From: Brasenia schreberi
Lineage: Eukaryota; Streptophyta; Magnoliopsida; Nymphaeales; Cabombaceae
Assembly (NCBI GenBank): GCA_036023115.1
Contig: JAYKKT010000061.1
Coordinates: 14,901,001-14,965,000 of the forward strand
Direction: 5' to 3'
Length of the DNA: 64,000 bases
Made by a program: the position numbers and the translations under genes. The notes below the pieces were generated by a model that saw nothing but the letters and a program-made list of their open reading frames with translations, did not search any database and was not told the origin of the DNA. Positions 12,101-23,819 of this stretch are shown one piece after another. How positions within the stretch are numbered: position 1 is the stretch's first letter; each line of letters begins with the position of its first letter.

Positions 12101-12290
12101 TTACTGCATTCGGGCTCTGCAGCACGTCGCTAGGCGGGGACGCCCCAAAGCAATGCTCATAATTTTTGTAATCCATGTTGTAAAAATCCGATGAAGTTTT
12201 ACGTTGGCTGTCGGAAGCCTAACACAACCCTCCTCCTTTATCCGGGCTTGGGACCGGGAATGCAAGGGTGATCCCTTACATGGGCGGAGT
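9132..12290 (-). mobile_element. RTE-type LINE, copy A
   Basis: A non-LTR retrotransposon on the minus strand. Its 3' tail on that strand reads GGCTTAGTTGTTGTTATT at 9132-9150, after the conserved ACCCCGTCTAGTATGGG block. The 5' end is near 12290, beyond a conserved GGATAAAGGAGGAGGG block. One long coding region holds endonuclease then reverse transcriptase, with no separate ORF1, which fits the RTE clade. Its 3' end abuts TTATACATTC; in copy B the same flank continues into other sequence. The ORF is broken. I could not identify a target duplication. Confidence 0.85.
9200..12176 (-). pseudogene. LINE ORF: endonuclease-reverse transcriptase (broken)
   Basis: Domains in order on the minus strand. 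Endonuclease (11940-11328): ILCVQETKW, NGVGIIIN, NIVCAYAPQ and GGDLNGHVG give the catalytic Glu, the Tyr-Ala-Pro stretch and Asp-x-Asn. Linker (11183-10491), rich in lysine. Reverse transcriptase (10374-9648): [35 protein letters not shown] (motif A; copy B has KAYDR), and FADDIVL (motif C). C-terminal part (9558-9200): FYGSECWA and RWFGHIERR. Breaks: a TGA where tryptophan is expected (IGS*NIETL) before the endonuclease, several frameshifts, and a deletion of about 105 bp near 10033 that removes residues before the GLHQGST motif and shifts the frame. The TGA is shared with copy B and so is older than the duplication. Confidence 0.88.
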
Positions 12291-13158
12291 TAAAATGTCA
12301 CATTTTATTGACTTTCTAAAAATTATCCATCTCTTTAGATCAGAGTTGATTCATTATTTGATTTGACTTGCACGAATCTCTCCCTCCCCTCTCTCTCTCT
12401 CTATATATATATATATCTAGTTGTATCCTATATATAAATATATATATATATAGAGAGAGAGGATTTCCCCAAGAACCATGTAAAAGATTGTCTTCTTTCT
12501 CACATTCTCTCACATAAGCAGAAAAAGAATGAAAACCAGAACCAAGAGAGAATAGATGCAGGTCCTGGATAATACGGCCAACTAGAGTTGATCCACGTAA
12601 AAGACTGTCGTGCCTCTCAAGTATTCCCTGTTTCAGACTTTGCATTTGTTACTTTTCCATCTCTATATCCCCTCACTTCTAGACAGACATCTACCTTATT
12701 GGGGACTTATTTTGAACATAAGAAGCCAGAAACAATCATAAGCTTGGCATTGCCTTCAAAGTTCTTTGGTGATCATTACGATTGAAAACAACTCCCTGTC
12801 AAACTTTGCCAATGATGAAAAGTATCACCAAGACAATGTATTTAGGTAATAATAATTGTGAGACTTTGTTGAAGAAAGGCATAAAAAAAGCACAAAATGA
12901 TAACAGGAAGGACTACAGAACTAACTTATTAAGCAAGATAAAATGTTACAAAATGGACCACAATCATAACAATAAAATTTTAAATTATGTGTATAGAGAA
13001 TGAGGAATGTGCAATCAAATTTTAAATTCACGCAGTAACAAATTATTAATATTGAACCCTTGGAGTGATGAAAATAAATGCAATCAAATACCAGTCGAAA
13101 AAGTGTAAGATACAACGAACCAAGAAGTCAAAATGATTGTGTATACATACACGCATAC

Positions 13159-13222
<64 letters not shown>

Positions 13223-13697
13223 GGACAAAGAGAGAGGGACAAAGGTGGCTCATGGGTTAGGCCCCAGATTTTTTAAACTTGTTATACTACAAATTTTAGG
13301 CCCAAATATTAAGTCCAAATGACATCCAATTTCCACTTTAGGCCCCCCATACATAATGTGCCAGACGGTCTAATTATCAATGGAAGCAATTGGTTGGGGC
13401 ACATTGTCGTCGAGAAATTTATAGGACACATTATCTCTCATAACTCTCTAGAGAGAGAGACCATAATGTGCTAGACGGAGGACACATCTCTCACAACTCC
13501 CCAAATTAATTGAGGGAGAGAAGAAGAAAGAAAAGGAGATCCTTCACCTGATTTTGCTCTCTGGTCCCGATATTAGTACACACACACTTATATATATGTA
13601 TATATATATAAAAGAGAAGAGAGAGAGAGATTGGCCAGGGAATATTGATGACACCAGCAAGAAGATCCAAGGAGTTTTAAGCGCACTCTTGTAGATT
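12291..13697. other. Anonymous DNA rich in CT/AT/GA microsatellites
   Basis: No gene recognised. At about 12388-12470 a (CT)n(AT)n block faces an (AT)n(AG)n block and could fold on itself. Similar AT+GA tracts lie at 13160-13220 and 13585-13632. A 65-codon open frame at 12588-12785 is kept in copy B (54315-54512), with nearly the same protein, but shows no domain I know. Confidence 0.5.
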
Positions 13698-13702
13698 GAT
13701 TT

Positions 13703-14079
13703 TGTTGGTTGGCCTTTGGGGTTCCTTCTGTTGTTCCTATGGCAGTTTCGAGTTGTGGAATAGTTAAAGTGAAAGTAGATCAAGATCAAAAAATTTCAGG
13801 TATGTGTTTTACGGTTTTCACAACCGATTTTTCACAAAAAGGGTTTTCTTTATTTATCACTCAGATTTTCACTAATTTTGTGAGTGTGCATTGCTCATTA
13901 TTTATAGAACAACGCTTGTTCCACCCTCCCGGATATCTATATTGAGATTTTTTATTTGGGAGCCCTTATCCAATTGGTTACGGAGCTCATCCGTATGTAA
14001 CCGCCTCTATAGGAAATGACTCGATGAACAATCCAATCGTTCTGGTGAAATTGTTGAGAATGGACATATCGGCTTTACA
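13703..14079 (-). repeat. Copia 3' LTR
   Basis: A 377-bp LTR. It aligns with 27994-28572 once the LINE tail there is set aside: shared blocks include GGGGTTCCTT, GTAGATCAAGA, AGGGTTTTCTT and TCCACCCT. The outer flank GATTT is the target duplication. On the minus strand the LTR starts TGTAAAGCC after a purine-rich ACAAGCGAGTGA. Confidence 0.85.
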
Positions 14080-14129
14080 TCACTCGCTTGTCTATTCGAG
14101 CTAAATGTTCTGACATACTGGTTTCTCGC

Positions 14130-16092
14130 CTACTTTTGTGGGGTTTTCCTAGTAATGTAATTTTATAAATGCTATTGTAATCACTACCTATTCTACAGTT
14201 TTTTACCTACACAACAATCAAACATATCTTAAACCCATGTTTATAACATGTTTTGAAAGAAGATCCTCTGTTATGCCTTTAGTCAACGGGTCAATCAACA
14301 TATCTTGAGTTGGCATCTATAAGATGGATATTTTCTTTCTCATAACCATATCATGTACATAGTGGTATTTCACCATTATATGCTTGCTTTTAAAGTTATT
14401 AGCTTCACTCTTGATTAGAGTAATTGATGCATTGTTTTCATAATAAATGATAATCAGCTCATCGGCTATGTCTAACTTCAAATTTCGTATGAAGTGACCT
14501 ATCCAGATGACACTTATTGCAGCCATACAACAAATCATATACTCGGCTTTATGTGTATGCAATGCTACAAAACCTTGTTTCTTACATGTCTAAGAAACAA
14601 CTCTACCACCAAATAAAATATGTCCTAAGGTTGATTTGCTATCGTCTTTGCTCCCAACAAAGTTAGCATTTGAGTATCCTACCACTTTATTTCATATGAT
14701 GGAAAACATTATTTTAAGTCTTTTGTTCCTTTGAGATATCTTAAAATCCTTTTCACATATATTCAATGCTATTATTTAGGATTATTTTGATATATGCTCA
14801 CAAGACCAACAACAAAACTGATATGAGGTCTTGTACATAATATACCTTGCATCAAGATACTCACAACTTGTGTATAAGGAACGTTAGGCTTATCGTCCTC
14901 TTCACCGGGACAATTAGCCTTGCTATGTTTTACTCCTTTTGCAATGGGTGTAGAAGTAGACTTGCATTCACCCATTTTAAAGAAACTTCTTGAGGATATA
15001 ATCAATATATCTCTCTTTACTTAGGCATAGAAGATTAGATTCTCTATCTTGAAAAATCTTTATACTCAAGATATAGGATGCTTCTCTCATATCTTTCATT
15101 TCAAACCTTGACTTGAACCATGACTTGGTTTTGATAATCATCTTATTGTCATTTCCAGTCAACAATATGTCATCTAAATATAATGATAAGATGATAAAGT
15201 GGCTCCTACTATTTCAGACATATACATAGTGATCAAACTTATTTGCCACAAACTAAAGTTCAACAATGACATTTTGAAAAGTCAAATACGATTAACGAGG
15301 TGATTGTTTCAGGTCATACAGGGATTTTTTCAACCTATATAATTTATCTTCTTAGCCTTCAACTATATATCTTTCGGGGTACTGCATATATATGATTTCA
15401 TCTAAATCTCCATTTAGAAAAGTAGTTTTTACATCTAACTGATGTACATATCAAATCATAATATGCAGATATCGCCAGGATTATTCTTTTAGATGCAAAT
15501 TTTGTAACAGAGGAATATGTCTCAACATAATCTATCATCTTCTTTTGTAAAAATCACTTTTTAACTAACCTCGCTTTAAACTTGTCGATTGCTCCATCGA
15601 TTTTATATTTCTTTTTCAGAACTCATTTGCAACTTATGACTTTTCTTTCTTTTGGCAAATCAGTCAACTCCCAAACTTGGTTTTTCTCAATCAATTTTAT
15701 TTCTTCATCCATAGCTTTCTCCCAATCTATTACTTCAGATGAGTTAATAGCCTGCTGATAAGTCAAGTTATCAGTTAACTCATCTAAATCTACCAAATTG
15801 CATATTTCTTGTGCAATATAAGTGTGATAATCCTTTAAGTAGGACGATGCGGCCCTAGGCCTTTTATGTCTACTTAAAGTTTTGGTTGATTTAGAAAGAT
15901 TTTCTATGGGTTCAAATGATGATTGATCTAGATCTACTAGATCGTCAATATACTCATCATTACCTTCAAAGATGTCATTCTTAGTACCTTTTTAGAATTC
16001 AACACTATACTCTCTATCAACCCATGATCGTTATGATAAATTCGATATCTTTTTGAGCTTTTAGGATATCCAATGAATACACATCTCAAGGA
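14130..16092 (-). pseudogene. Copia integrase end, reverse transcriptase, RNase H
   Basis: Reading down the minus strand from 16092: RSLRCVFIGYPKSSKRYRIY (integrase C-terminal end); ELTDLPKERKVISCK and KYKIDGAIDKFKARL (reverse transcriptase N-terminal part, about 15740-15560); MLTGND and FEMKDMREASYILSIKI, then LCLSKERYIDYILKKF (reverse transcriptase end, 15165-14977); a GECKSTSTPI region; AEYMICCMAAISVIW and YYENNASITLIKSEANNFKSKHI (RNase H, 14562-14317); and TQDMLIDPLTKGITEDLL, the usual copia polyprotein end. Stops and frameshifts break it into at least five pieces. The N-terminal continuation resumes at 21193, beyond the nested gypsy element. Confidence 0.85.
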
Positions 16093-16097
16093 CCTAT

Positions 16098-18096
16098 TGT
16101 GTAGCGGGTTAGACAATTTGGATCTAGACCTGGTTGGATCTAGACCAACCTGAACAAGAAGTAGTAATGCTCGATCGTTACTGCACAGAGTCTTGTTACA
16201 CAACAAGACAATAATGACAACCCCATTGCTGTCAATGTGGGATCATTATTGGTTTCGAAAGGCCTTTAAAGGGGCCTCCATGGTAGGCAGCATCAAGATG
16301 GACTGGGCAAGCCATGAGAACACCGAGCATCATCAAGGTAGAATAAAGGGTTAAAGTGCTGAGGTAGAACAAAGGGTTTTGGTAGGTTCGGGTAAGTCGT
16401 GGGTGTCGATTTGGCCCGAAAACAATTCTGATTCACCGGATTTTCATAAATTTTGCAACATCTTGTTTCATACAGTTTTTCAGCCAAAATGACGCCACTA
16501 GAGACCGATGCTAGACTAAAATGGAAAAGGAGGAGTAGGTTGTCGGTTGGGGACCATCGTCGGCCTTAGTCATCAATGAAAACTGGCGAAATCGATGTTG
16601 GAAAACCAAAGGAACTGACCCCTTTGGGTGTGTCTCATTTCCGTGTCATGTCCGAAATTCTTTAAACTAACACAAATTCATGTCGTGTACTCATGTCACA
16701 TGTTAAGAAATCAAAAAGAGGTTTTGTGTTGGAAATGGGTTAGGTTTGGGTTGGATCTTGAAATGGATTATATGTTAAAAACAGGACTCGTGTCAGTAGT
16801 TGCAGGTTTTGTTTTGATATAATGACACAAGTTACCTACTGTGTCACTCAATTTGGATCAAATATGGATCCAGATATCAATTCAAATCTAGAATAACTTA
16901 AACATATCAAAATTGGGTTTGGGTGATTTTAGAGTCATTTGAGATCCAATTTGGATATGGTTTATTACGTTAAATTCATAGTTAAATAAATTTTAATATT
17001 TTAATTATTTATAATTATTTAGAGATTAAAATTGGAGGATTTAATGATGATAGAGTTGCCCAACAGTTTGGAGATTGGATCTTAGTGCTCCTTTAGGTAG
17101 AGAGTTATGCATTCTTTTTTACATAACCATGCTAGAAGTGATTTTCTTGTTTTAGATGGATTTAAATATACATAATTGATAAATATTTTATTGATGTTTA
17201 TGAAATGATGATCGTAATTATGGGTTATTTGATATGCTTTTGAAATAGAACGTGTTTATGACATTGATTGATAAAGAGCATATTTTGATATGCATGTGTT
17301 GTATGAACATGATATTTTGATTTTTAAATGTGATGAATTATAATTGGTTTTGAAAATATAATGATGTGTGAATATATGAGCGATACTTATATAGGTTGTG
17401 TGGAGTCTCTAGAGACTTATAGCTCATTCGGGTGATCCGGCTTGGGGCGAATATAGGGTGTGTTCTCGAACACTCTATCGTGAGGTCTGCATGATTACCG
17501 TTATAGACGGGGTTATCGAGGTCACGTTAGGTAGGACTGAATGACTCTCGTAGCCTTTGGGACAGACATAATATGGACCGTAATTATCGTAACTAATGAT
17601 ATTATATGCATGTGTGTGAATGTGTAAGTATAAATTTGATATCATGATTTAAAATAAAACTATGATTTGTGATGAAACGATTGTGAAATTATGCATGTTA
17701 TTAGTAAAATTTCTCTTCAAAGATGTTTAACCTCGCTACTAAGCTATGTGTAGGAACTCACCCTATTATTTAACCTTGCTACTAAGCTAGTACTTCGAAG
17801 GCATACGAAGTAGAGTAGGAGTTGCATAAAGCTACATTTTTATTTTAGATAGTATGATAAGTATTACATGATTTAGAAAATCTTGTTATTCGGATTTATT
17901 GTCAGGTAGGCCCCACACTATTTTGGGCATATTGTTTAGAACTTTGATATGAATATTTATTTCAATTAGATATTTTATTGTGTTAAATTAAATCAATATT
18001 GTATTTGACTACTACTCACCATTGTGTCAGGGTGAGAGGCGGCTACATGGCATCAACTTGTGTCAGGTCATGGTTGTGACCCGAGCGGATATGACA
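16098..18096 (+). repeat. 5' LTR of nested gypsy element
   Basis: Starts TGTGTAGCGGG and ends GATATGACA. It shares long blocks with 19042-21187, such as AGGCCTTTAAAGGGGCCTCC, GATCCGGCTTGGGGCGAATA and TCAGGTAGGCCCC (TTAGGTAGGCCCC in the second LTR). The LTRs differ by many substitutions and some indels, so the insertion is old. Confidence 0.85.
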
Positions 18097-18099
18097 ACT

Positions 18100-18117
18100 T
18101 GGTATCACAGCCTATGG
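18100..18117 (+). promoter_or_regulatory. Primer-binding site (initiator Met tRNA type)
   Basis: TGGTATCACAGCCTATGG begins three bases after the 5' LTR. Plant retrotransposons primed by initiator methionine tRNA have TGGTATCAGAGC here; this copy differs at a few bases. Confidence 0.8.
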
Positions 18118-18254
18118 TTATTAAAGTATATTTAATAGCGAATTAATTGTTGAAATATAATATCATATTTATATGTAGGACTCTAAAGGATTGTGTTTGA
18201 ACTTAATTTCGAGCGTTATGCATGATACTAATGAGGAAATGTAGTAATACGGAT

Positions 18255-19038
18255 CTGTTGTGGCAGTTGAGGCACTATGAGCAACACCTCAAGGACCTAC
18301 GGTGCCACCACATATTCTACTTGTATAAGGTGGTTAGGATGTTGCAACATTGCTTGATCAGATGATAAGTTTATTGCAACATGTTCTGAGAGAATCCACT
18401 ATGATAATACAATACTTGACAAAGAATGGGTGTAAAGAGTTTAAGAGAGTAGTTACAAATCCCTTGAAACCTTATGAGTGAATTGATAAACTGGAGAATG
18501 CTTTTTATATACTTGCTCATACCGATGAGGAGAGGAGGGTGCAGTTGATGTCTAGTATGTTCGAAGGGAATGCAAAACAATGGTGGAGAGCACAGAAAGG
18601 GACACATGGCACTCCTTGGACTTGGGAGGCATTTAAGAAGGTATTTTTTGATCATTTCTTTTCTCATGATGATTGGATGAACCTACAGATTAAGTTTAAA
18701 TAACCGCAAAAAGACTATTTGATATTGAGAGAATATACAAACTAGTTCTTAAGATTGTCGTAGTTTGACCTTAGTATGGTAATTCCTAAGGCACAAACAA
18801 ATAAGTATTTCTAAAGACCTTTTAATCTGATCCGTAAGTCATTGAGTGGGAGGATATATATAGACATTGACAAGTTGCAAGTTGTTGCTACTCATGTAGA
18901 GACAAATATGCTACATTATAAGGGTAAGAAGAGGCCAACAAAAAGAGTTTTCATAGCTCACATGAAGGCACGAATAAGAGTAAACCAGACCAAACTCAAA
19001 AGTGAACTAACAGAGAACATAATTTCTTTAAGGGGGTA
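18255..19038 (+). pseudogene. Decayed Ty3/gypsy gag in nested element
   Basis: Read in one frame, this gives a capsid-like protein: LLDQMISLLQHVLRE, then NPLKPYE, then EERRVQLMSSMFEGNAKQWW, then TWEAFKKVFFDHFF. The last two match the conserved core of plant gypsy gag (retrotrans_gag family), where the protein packages element RNA into particles. It ends in ENIISLRG at 19038, next to the polypurine tract. At least five stop codons break it. The zinc knuckle and all of pol are missing: after the capsid part the frame runs directly to the 3' LTR. Confidence 0.75.
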
Positions 19039-19041
19039 GAA
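19029..19041 (+). promoter_or_regulatory. Polypurine tract of nested gypsy element
   Basis: TAAGGGGGTAGAA directly before the 3' LTR start TGTAGCTGG. This is the expected place and composition for the plus-strand primer. Confidence 0.75.
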
Positions 19042-21187
19042 TGTAGCTGGTCAGGCAATCTAGACCAGCTTGGACAAGAAGCAGTAATGCTCAAGCATTA
19101 TTACATAAAGTCTTGCTGCACAGCAAAACAATAATGGCAACCCCATTGTTGTCAATGCGGGACCGTTATTGGTTTTGAAAGGCCTTTAAAGGGGCCTCCA
19201 TGGTGGGCAGTGTCAAGACAACATGGGCAAGCCGCAAGAATGCTGAGCATCGACGAGAAATCGGTCAGAATCTGCTTAGTTCCTAACTATTTCTCAGATT
19301 TTGTTTTTTCTATTTTTATAAAAAAAACTGGTTGATAATCGCCGTTTTGGGCTTGGGTCGAATCACTTAAGTAGAATAAAGGGTTTTGTTGGGTTTGTGT
19401 AAGTTGTGGGTGTCGATTTGGCGGAGAAAATTTTTCGATTCGTTGTATTTCTCCAATTTCTGCAACATCTTGTTTCATAGAGTTTTTTGGCTGAAACAAT
19501 ACCGTCGACAATCGATAGTAGACCAAATTGGAAGAAGAGGAGTAGGCGGTTGATTGGGACCATCGCTGGCCTTATTCATCACCGGAAATCGGTGAAATTT
19601 ATGCCGAAAAACTAAGGGAACCGACCCCTCTTGGGCATGTCCTGTTTTCGTGTCGTGTCATATCCAAATTCTTTTGAACCAACACGGATTTGTGTCGTGT
19701 CCTTGTGTCACATGTTAAGAAATAGTTCTATGTCAAAACAAGTCAGAAACAGGTTCTATGTCGAGTTCTATGTTAAAAATGGGTCAGGTTTGGATCGGAT
19801 CTTGAAATGGGTTTTGGGTCAAAAACAGGACCTGTTTAAATAATTCCAGTTTTTGTGTCAACACAATGACACAGGCTACCTACTGTGTCACTTAGTTTAG
19901 ATCGGATATGGATCTAGGTATCAATTCAGATTTAGGATAGCTTAAACGGATCGAGATGAGGTTTTGGGTGATTTTAGGGTCATTTGAGATTCTATTTGGA
20001 TACAGTTTGTTGCGTTAGATTCATAATTAAATAATTTTTAATATTTTAATTATTTATAATTATTTAGAGATTAAAATTAGAGGATTTAGCCTTGTCAAGA
20101 GTGACCCAACATTTTGGAGATTGGATCTTAGCGCTCCTTTAGGTTGGGAGTTATACATTCTTTTACAAAAACATGTTAGAAGTGATTTTTCTATTTTAGA
20201 TATATTTAAATATGCATGATTGATAAACTTTTTATTGATATTTGTGAAATGATGTTCGCAATTATGTGTTATTTGATACACTGTTAAAATAGAACGTGTT
20301 TATGATATTGATTGATAAAGAGAATATTTTGATAGAACATGTGTTTATGAACATGATATTTAAATGTATGAATATGAATATGGACTTGGATTTGGATACT
20401 TGTAGATCTGGATATGATTTGTAAATGTGATGAACTATAATTGGTTTTGAAAATGTAACGATGTGTGACTATATGAGTCATACTTGTGTGGGATGTGTAG
20501 GGTCTTTAGAGACTTGTAGGTTCCTTAGACGATCCGGCTTGGGGCGAATACATGATGTGTTTTAGGACATTCTGTCGTGAGAGTGGATCATCGTAGACTG
20601 GGTTACCGAGGTCACATTAGATAGGGTCGGACGATTTCTATGGTCTTTGGGGCAAACAAAGTATGGACTGTAATTATCGTAGCTAATCATATATGTTTGT
20701 GTGTGTGTGAATGTGTGAGTATGAATTTGAGATCATGATTTAAAGTTGAAAATGTGATTTTTTATTAAATGATTGTGAAATTATGTATGCTTTTGATATG
20801 ATTTATGTTTAAAGATGTTTAACCTCGACTAAGCTATGTGTTGAGTTCATCCTATTATTTTACAGTTCATCCTGAAGCTAGCACTTTCAAGGCGTACGAA
20901 GCAGAGTAGGAGTTTGATAGAACTACATTTTTATTTTAGATGGTATGATAAGTGTTAAACAATTTAGAAAATCTTGTTATTCGGGATTATTGTTAGGTAG
21001 GCCCCGCACCATTTTAGGCGTATTGTTTAAATCTTTGATATGAATATTTATTTCAGTTATATATTTTATTGAGTTAAATTAAATCAGTATTACATTTGAC
21101 TACAACTCATAATCATGCTCGCACGAGAAGTGTCCACATGACATTAGCTCGGGCTGGGTCGTGGTTGCGACCCGAGCTGGTGTGACA
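19042..21187 (+). repeat. 3' LTR of nested gypsy element
   Basis: Starts TGTAGCTGGTC and ends GGTGTGACA. It is about 150 bp longer than the 5' LTR. Blocks of extra sequence include the stretch around 19250-19360 and a partly repetitive segment near 20340-20420. Confidence 0.85.
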
Positions 21188-21192
21188 TCTAT

Positions 21193-23060
21193 CTACATTG
21201 TCTCTACACTGATAAATGATATTTACTTAAGTAATAGATCCCCACCTCCAAAAATAACCTAGGTTGGGTTTTCTTTCAAACCACATTTCATATAGTGGAG
21301 TGAATATAACTTTACATGGTATTCTATTGAGCATTTATATTGTTGTACTTACTGCTTCTCCTCAAAATATCTTTGGTAGAGAGATATTTATCAACATTAA
21401 CTTTGTCATGTTTAGGAAGATCTTGTGATATCTTTTAGCTACAAAATTTTGTTGAGGTGTCTTGGGTATTATATTTTATTTCGAAATACCAAAGTCTTTA
21501 TAGAATTTCGAAAAATTCTATAGAGGTGTATTGACCACCTCTATCTAGTCTCAAGACTTTGATTATATGCCCTAGTTGATTTTCAACTTCATACTTATAT
21601 TCTTTAAATACTTTAAGTGCCTCAGATTTATGTGTTAAGATCGAGTAAATATCAATAAAGGTCATGAAATATAACTTTCCTCAATGTGATCTTACTTTAA
21701 AGGATCCACATAAATCAGTATGAATAACTTTCAACAGGATTATTGACCTTGTTGTTTGTTTGGAAAACAAAATTCTCGTCATTTTTCCTTCTATACAGGC
21801 TTCGCACTTGCTCAAAGTGTTTTCTTCAAACTTTGGCAGTAAGTGAAAGTTGGATAATTTTCTCAACTTTTCAAAACTTATATGCCTTAGGCGTTTATGC
21901 TATATATTCCCATCAACAATCAATATAAGTAGAACTTTTAATTTCACTTATATTCAATTTGAGCAATCCATGTTCTACATCAAATTCTCTAGAGAAAAAT
22001 ACTCTCACATACTTCCACACAATTATTTTGCTATGAACAAACCTAACCTCAAAACCCTTCTTCACCAAGGCAGTGATTGAAACCAAATTGTGCCTTATAG
22101 ATGACACGATCAATACATTGTTTAGTATAACCGGTGTGCCTTATACATAAATTCTAAAGGATTCAGTTTTAAGAATATGTGAGCAAATATTATTTTTTAT
22201 ATATACCCGATGTACTTCTAGTTTATATTCTTTTAGATTTATTGCCCCTTCATTGGTTTTTGAGATATGTCATGTCGCTCTTGAGTAAATTTACCAACCA
22301 ATCACCGAATAGTCCATGTATAAGTATTTTGATATCACGTAGATTATGTCCTGCTTCTCTAATTATCTGCGATGTTGGTTGTTTGCACCATTTTTCTTGT
22401 TGCGACAATCCCTCTTTTAGTATTTCATTTTTTTCACACCTAAAACAATTGACTCGAGAAGCATTTTTCTGTGTTTTCTTAAAAGATTGACCACCCTTTT
22501 TACTATTTTCGTCAAACCTTTTATTTAGTTTATTTCTTCTTTGGTTGGCTCTGGAGTAGGACCCTATCTCATCTTATACTACTAGCAATTTTTTTTCTGT
22601 TTTTGTTCATATGTTTTTATTCGATTACTAGTTTGAGAGGCAATTGAGAAAGGTTTATTTCAGGTCCTAGTCTAAGAGAAACAATGACCATGTTCCAAGA
22701 TTGGGGAGAATGTTCAGTATTGTGGATATTTGCATTGGTTCTAGGATGAATAATTTGGCTATAGTTAAATCTCTTGTCATTACTAGTATATAGTTCATAT
22801 GTTCCGTTATATTATCTTCTTTCATTTTATAGTGTCATATTTAGCTATTATTGAATCAAATAGCTCTTTTGCGGTCTCATTTCTTTAAAACTCCTAATTA
22901 GATAATCCTCCATGTATGTTAACATGAATGTTCTTCTTATCGTTTCATATCTTAGAAATACTTTATACATTTATTTTTATTGTTTTACGGCGTTAAGAGG
23001 TGGCGAATATATTGTTTCCTTTAATACATACTCTACACCTTCAAGTGTAAGAGCCAACGG
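21193..23060 (-). pseudogene. Copia gag, protease and integrase N-terminal half
   Basis: Upstream half of the copia polyprotein on the minus strand. From 23060 downward: weak gag-like sequence; a zinc knuckle ending DCRNKKNGANNQ preceded by a Cys-x2-Cys (about 22460-22370, frame broken between them); IRHNLVSITALVKKGFEV (before the gag-pre-integrase domain, about 22113-22060); CEACIEGKM (zinc-binding cysteines, about 21810); HTDLCG (first integrase aspartate, about 21730); and YEMWFERKPNLGYFW (about 21290). The frame then meets the nested gypsy insertion at 21187 and resumes at 16092. Many stops and shifts. Confidence 0.82.
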
Positions 23061-23819
23061 GGTTCTCCTCTTTCATGTTTGAAAATTTAGACCATTTAAT
23101 TATTTATTTTTACAAATTCAGATACACATATTCCTGAATTCATTTTTATGTATTTCATAAAATTAACAATTAGACAGTCTAGTAGGAAAATATTTACCAA
23201 GCAACAAGCAACAAATAGCAAATGTTTAGCTAAAAAAATATATAATATCCAACTACTGAATTTTAAATAACGCGTGTTACTTGAAACCAGTTTTATACAA
23301 GTTTTAAGTATCATTATTGAGTTTTTAATAACTTGATTCTATTATAGAATCAAACTAGAAACAAATTTGTAATTTTTCTAAAAAATTCTTGCCTCCAATA
23401 ATTTTTCCAAATACTAAGGGTAAAGCAATAATTTTATCTATTTATCCTGTTTTGTAATTTTTCAAAAAGACCAGAAATAGAGAAGAGACAAAATAATAAA
23501 CTTGCTATCTGATTTTTTGTGAAATTCGTTATTGATCAGGGGTAAATATGTAATTTTATCCTTCAGTCTGAATTTATAATTTTTTAAAAAGATAAGGGCC
23601 TTGTTTTTTAATACAGTGACAAAATTGTGAACATTTTATTGGGTAAGGGCAAGAAGGTAATTCAATATTTAGGTATTTCATAATTTCTATAAATAATCAA
23701 AGGACAATATAGTCTATTCACCTGTTTAAGGTAAAACTATGTTTTTAATCGAAAATATCTAGATATTTTCATAATTTTACCTTGTGGCAACTCGTAGTTT
23801 TTGAAACCAGACAGGGGCT

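Larger units (their letters stand above)
1..16842 (+). repeat. Segmental duplication, copy A
   Basis: This stretch is repeated in the same orientation at 39220-58550 with the same order of elements. Anchor pairs show the shift: 12 matches 39231, the solo LTR end at 3057 matches 42812, the LTR start at 5502 matches 45579, the copia LTR at 13703 matches 55404, and 16842 matches 58550. Aligned stretches differ by a few percent, often C/T or G/A. Larger differences are indels of about 100 bp to 2.7 kb. The left edge lies outside the window, and the right edge cannot be set because copy B is cut by a later insertion. A false duplication from unmerged haplotypes would look the same. Confidence 0.95.
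16098..21187 (+). mobile_element. Gypsy element with gag only, nested in the copia
   Basis: Two LTRs (16098-18096 and 19042-21187) flank an internal region of only 945 bp. Flanks CCTAT (16093-16097) and TCTAT (21188-21192) are a 5-bp target duplication with one mismatch. The internal part has a primer-binding site, a decayed gag and a polypurine tract, and no pol at all, so it is a deleted or non-autonomous element. The first LTR has an extra TG at its start relative to the second. The element lies inside the copia integrase, on the opposite strand. Confidence 0.85.
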
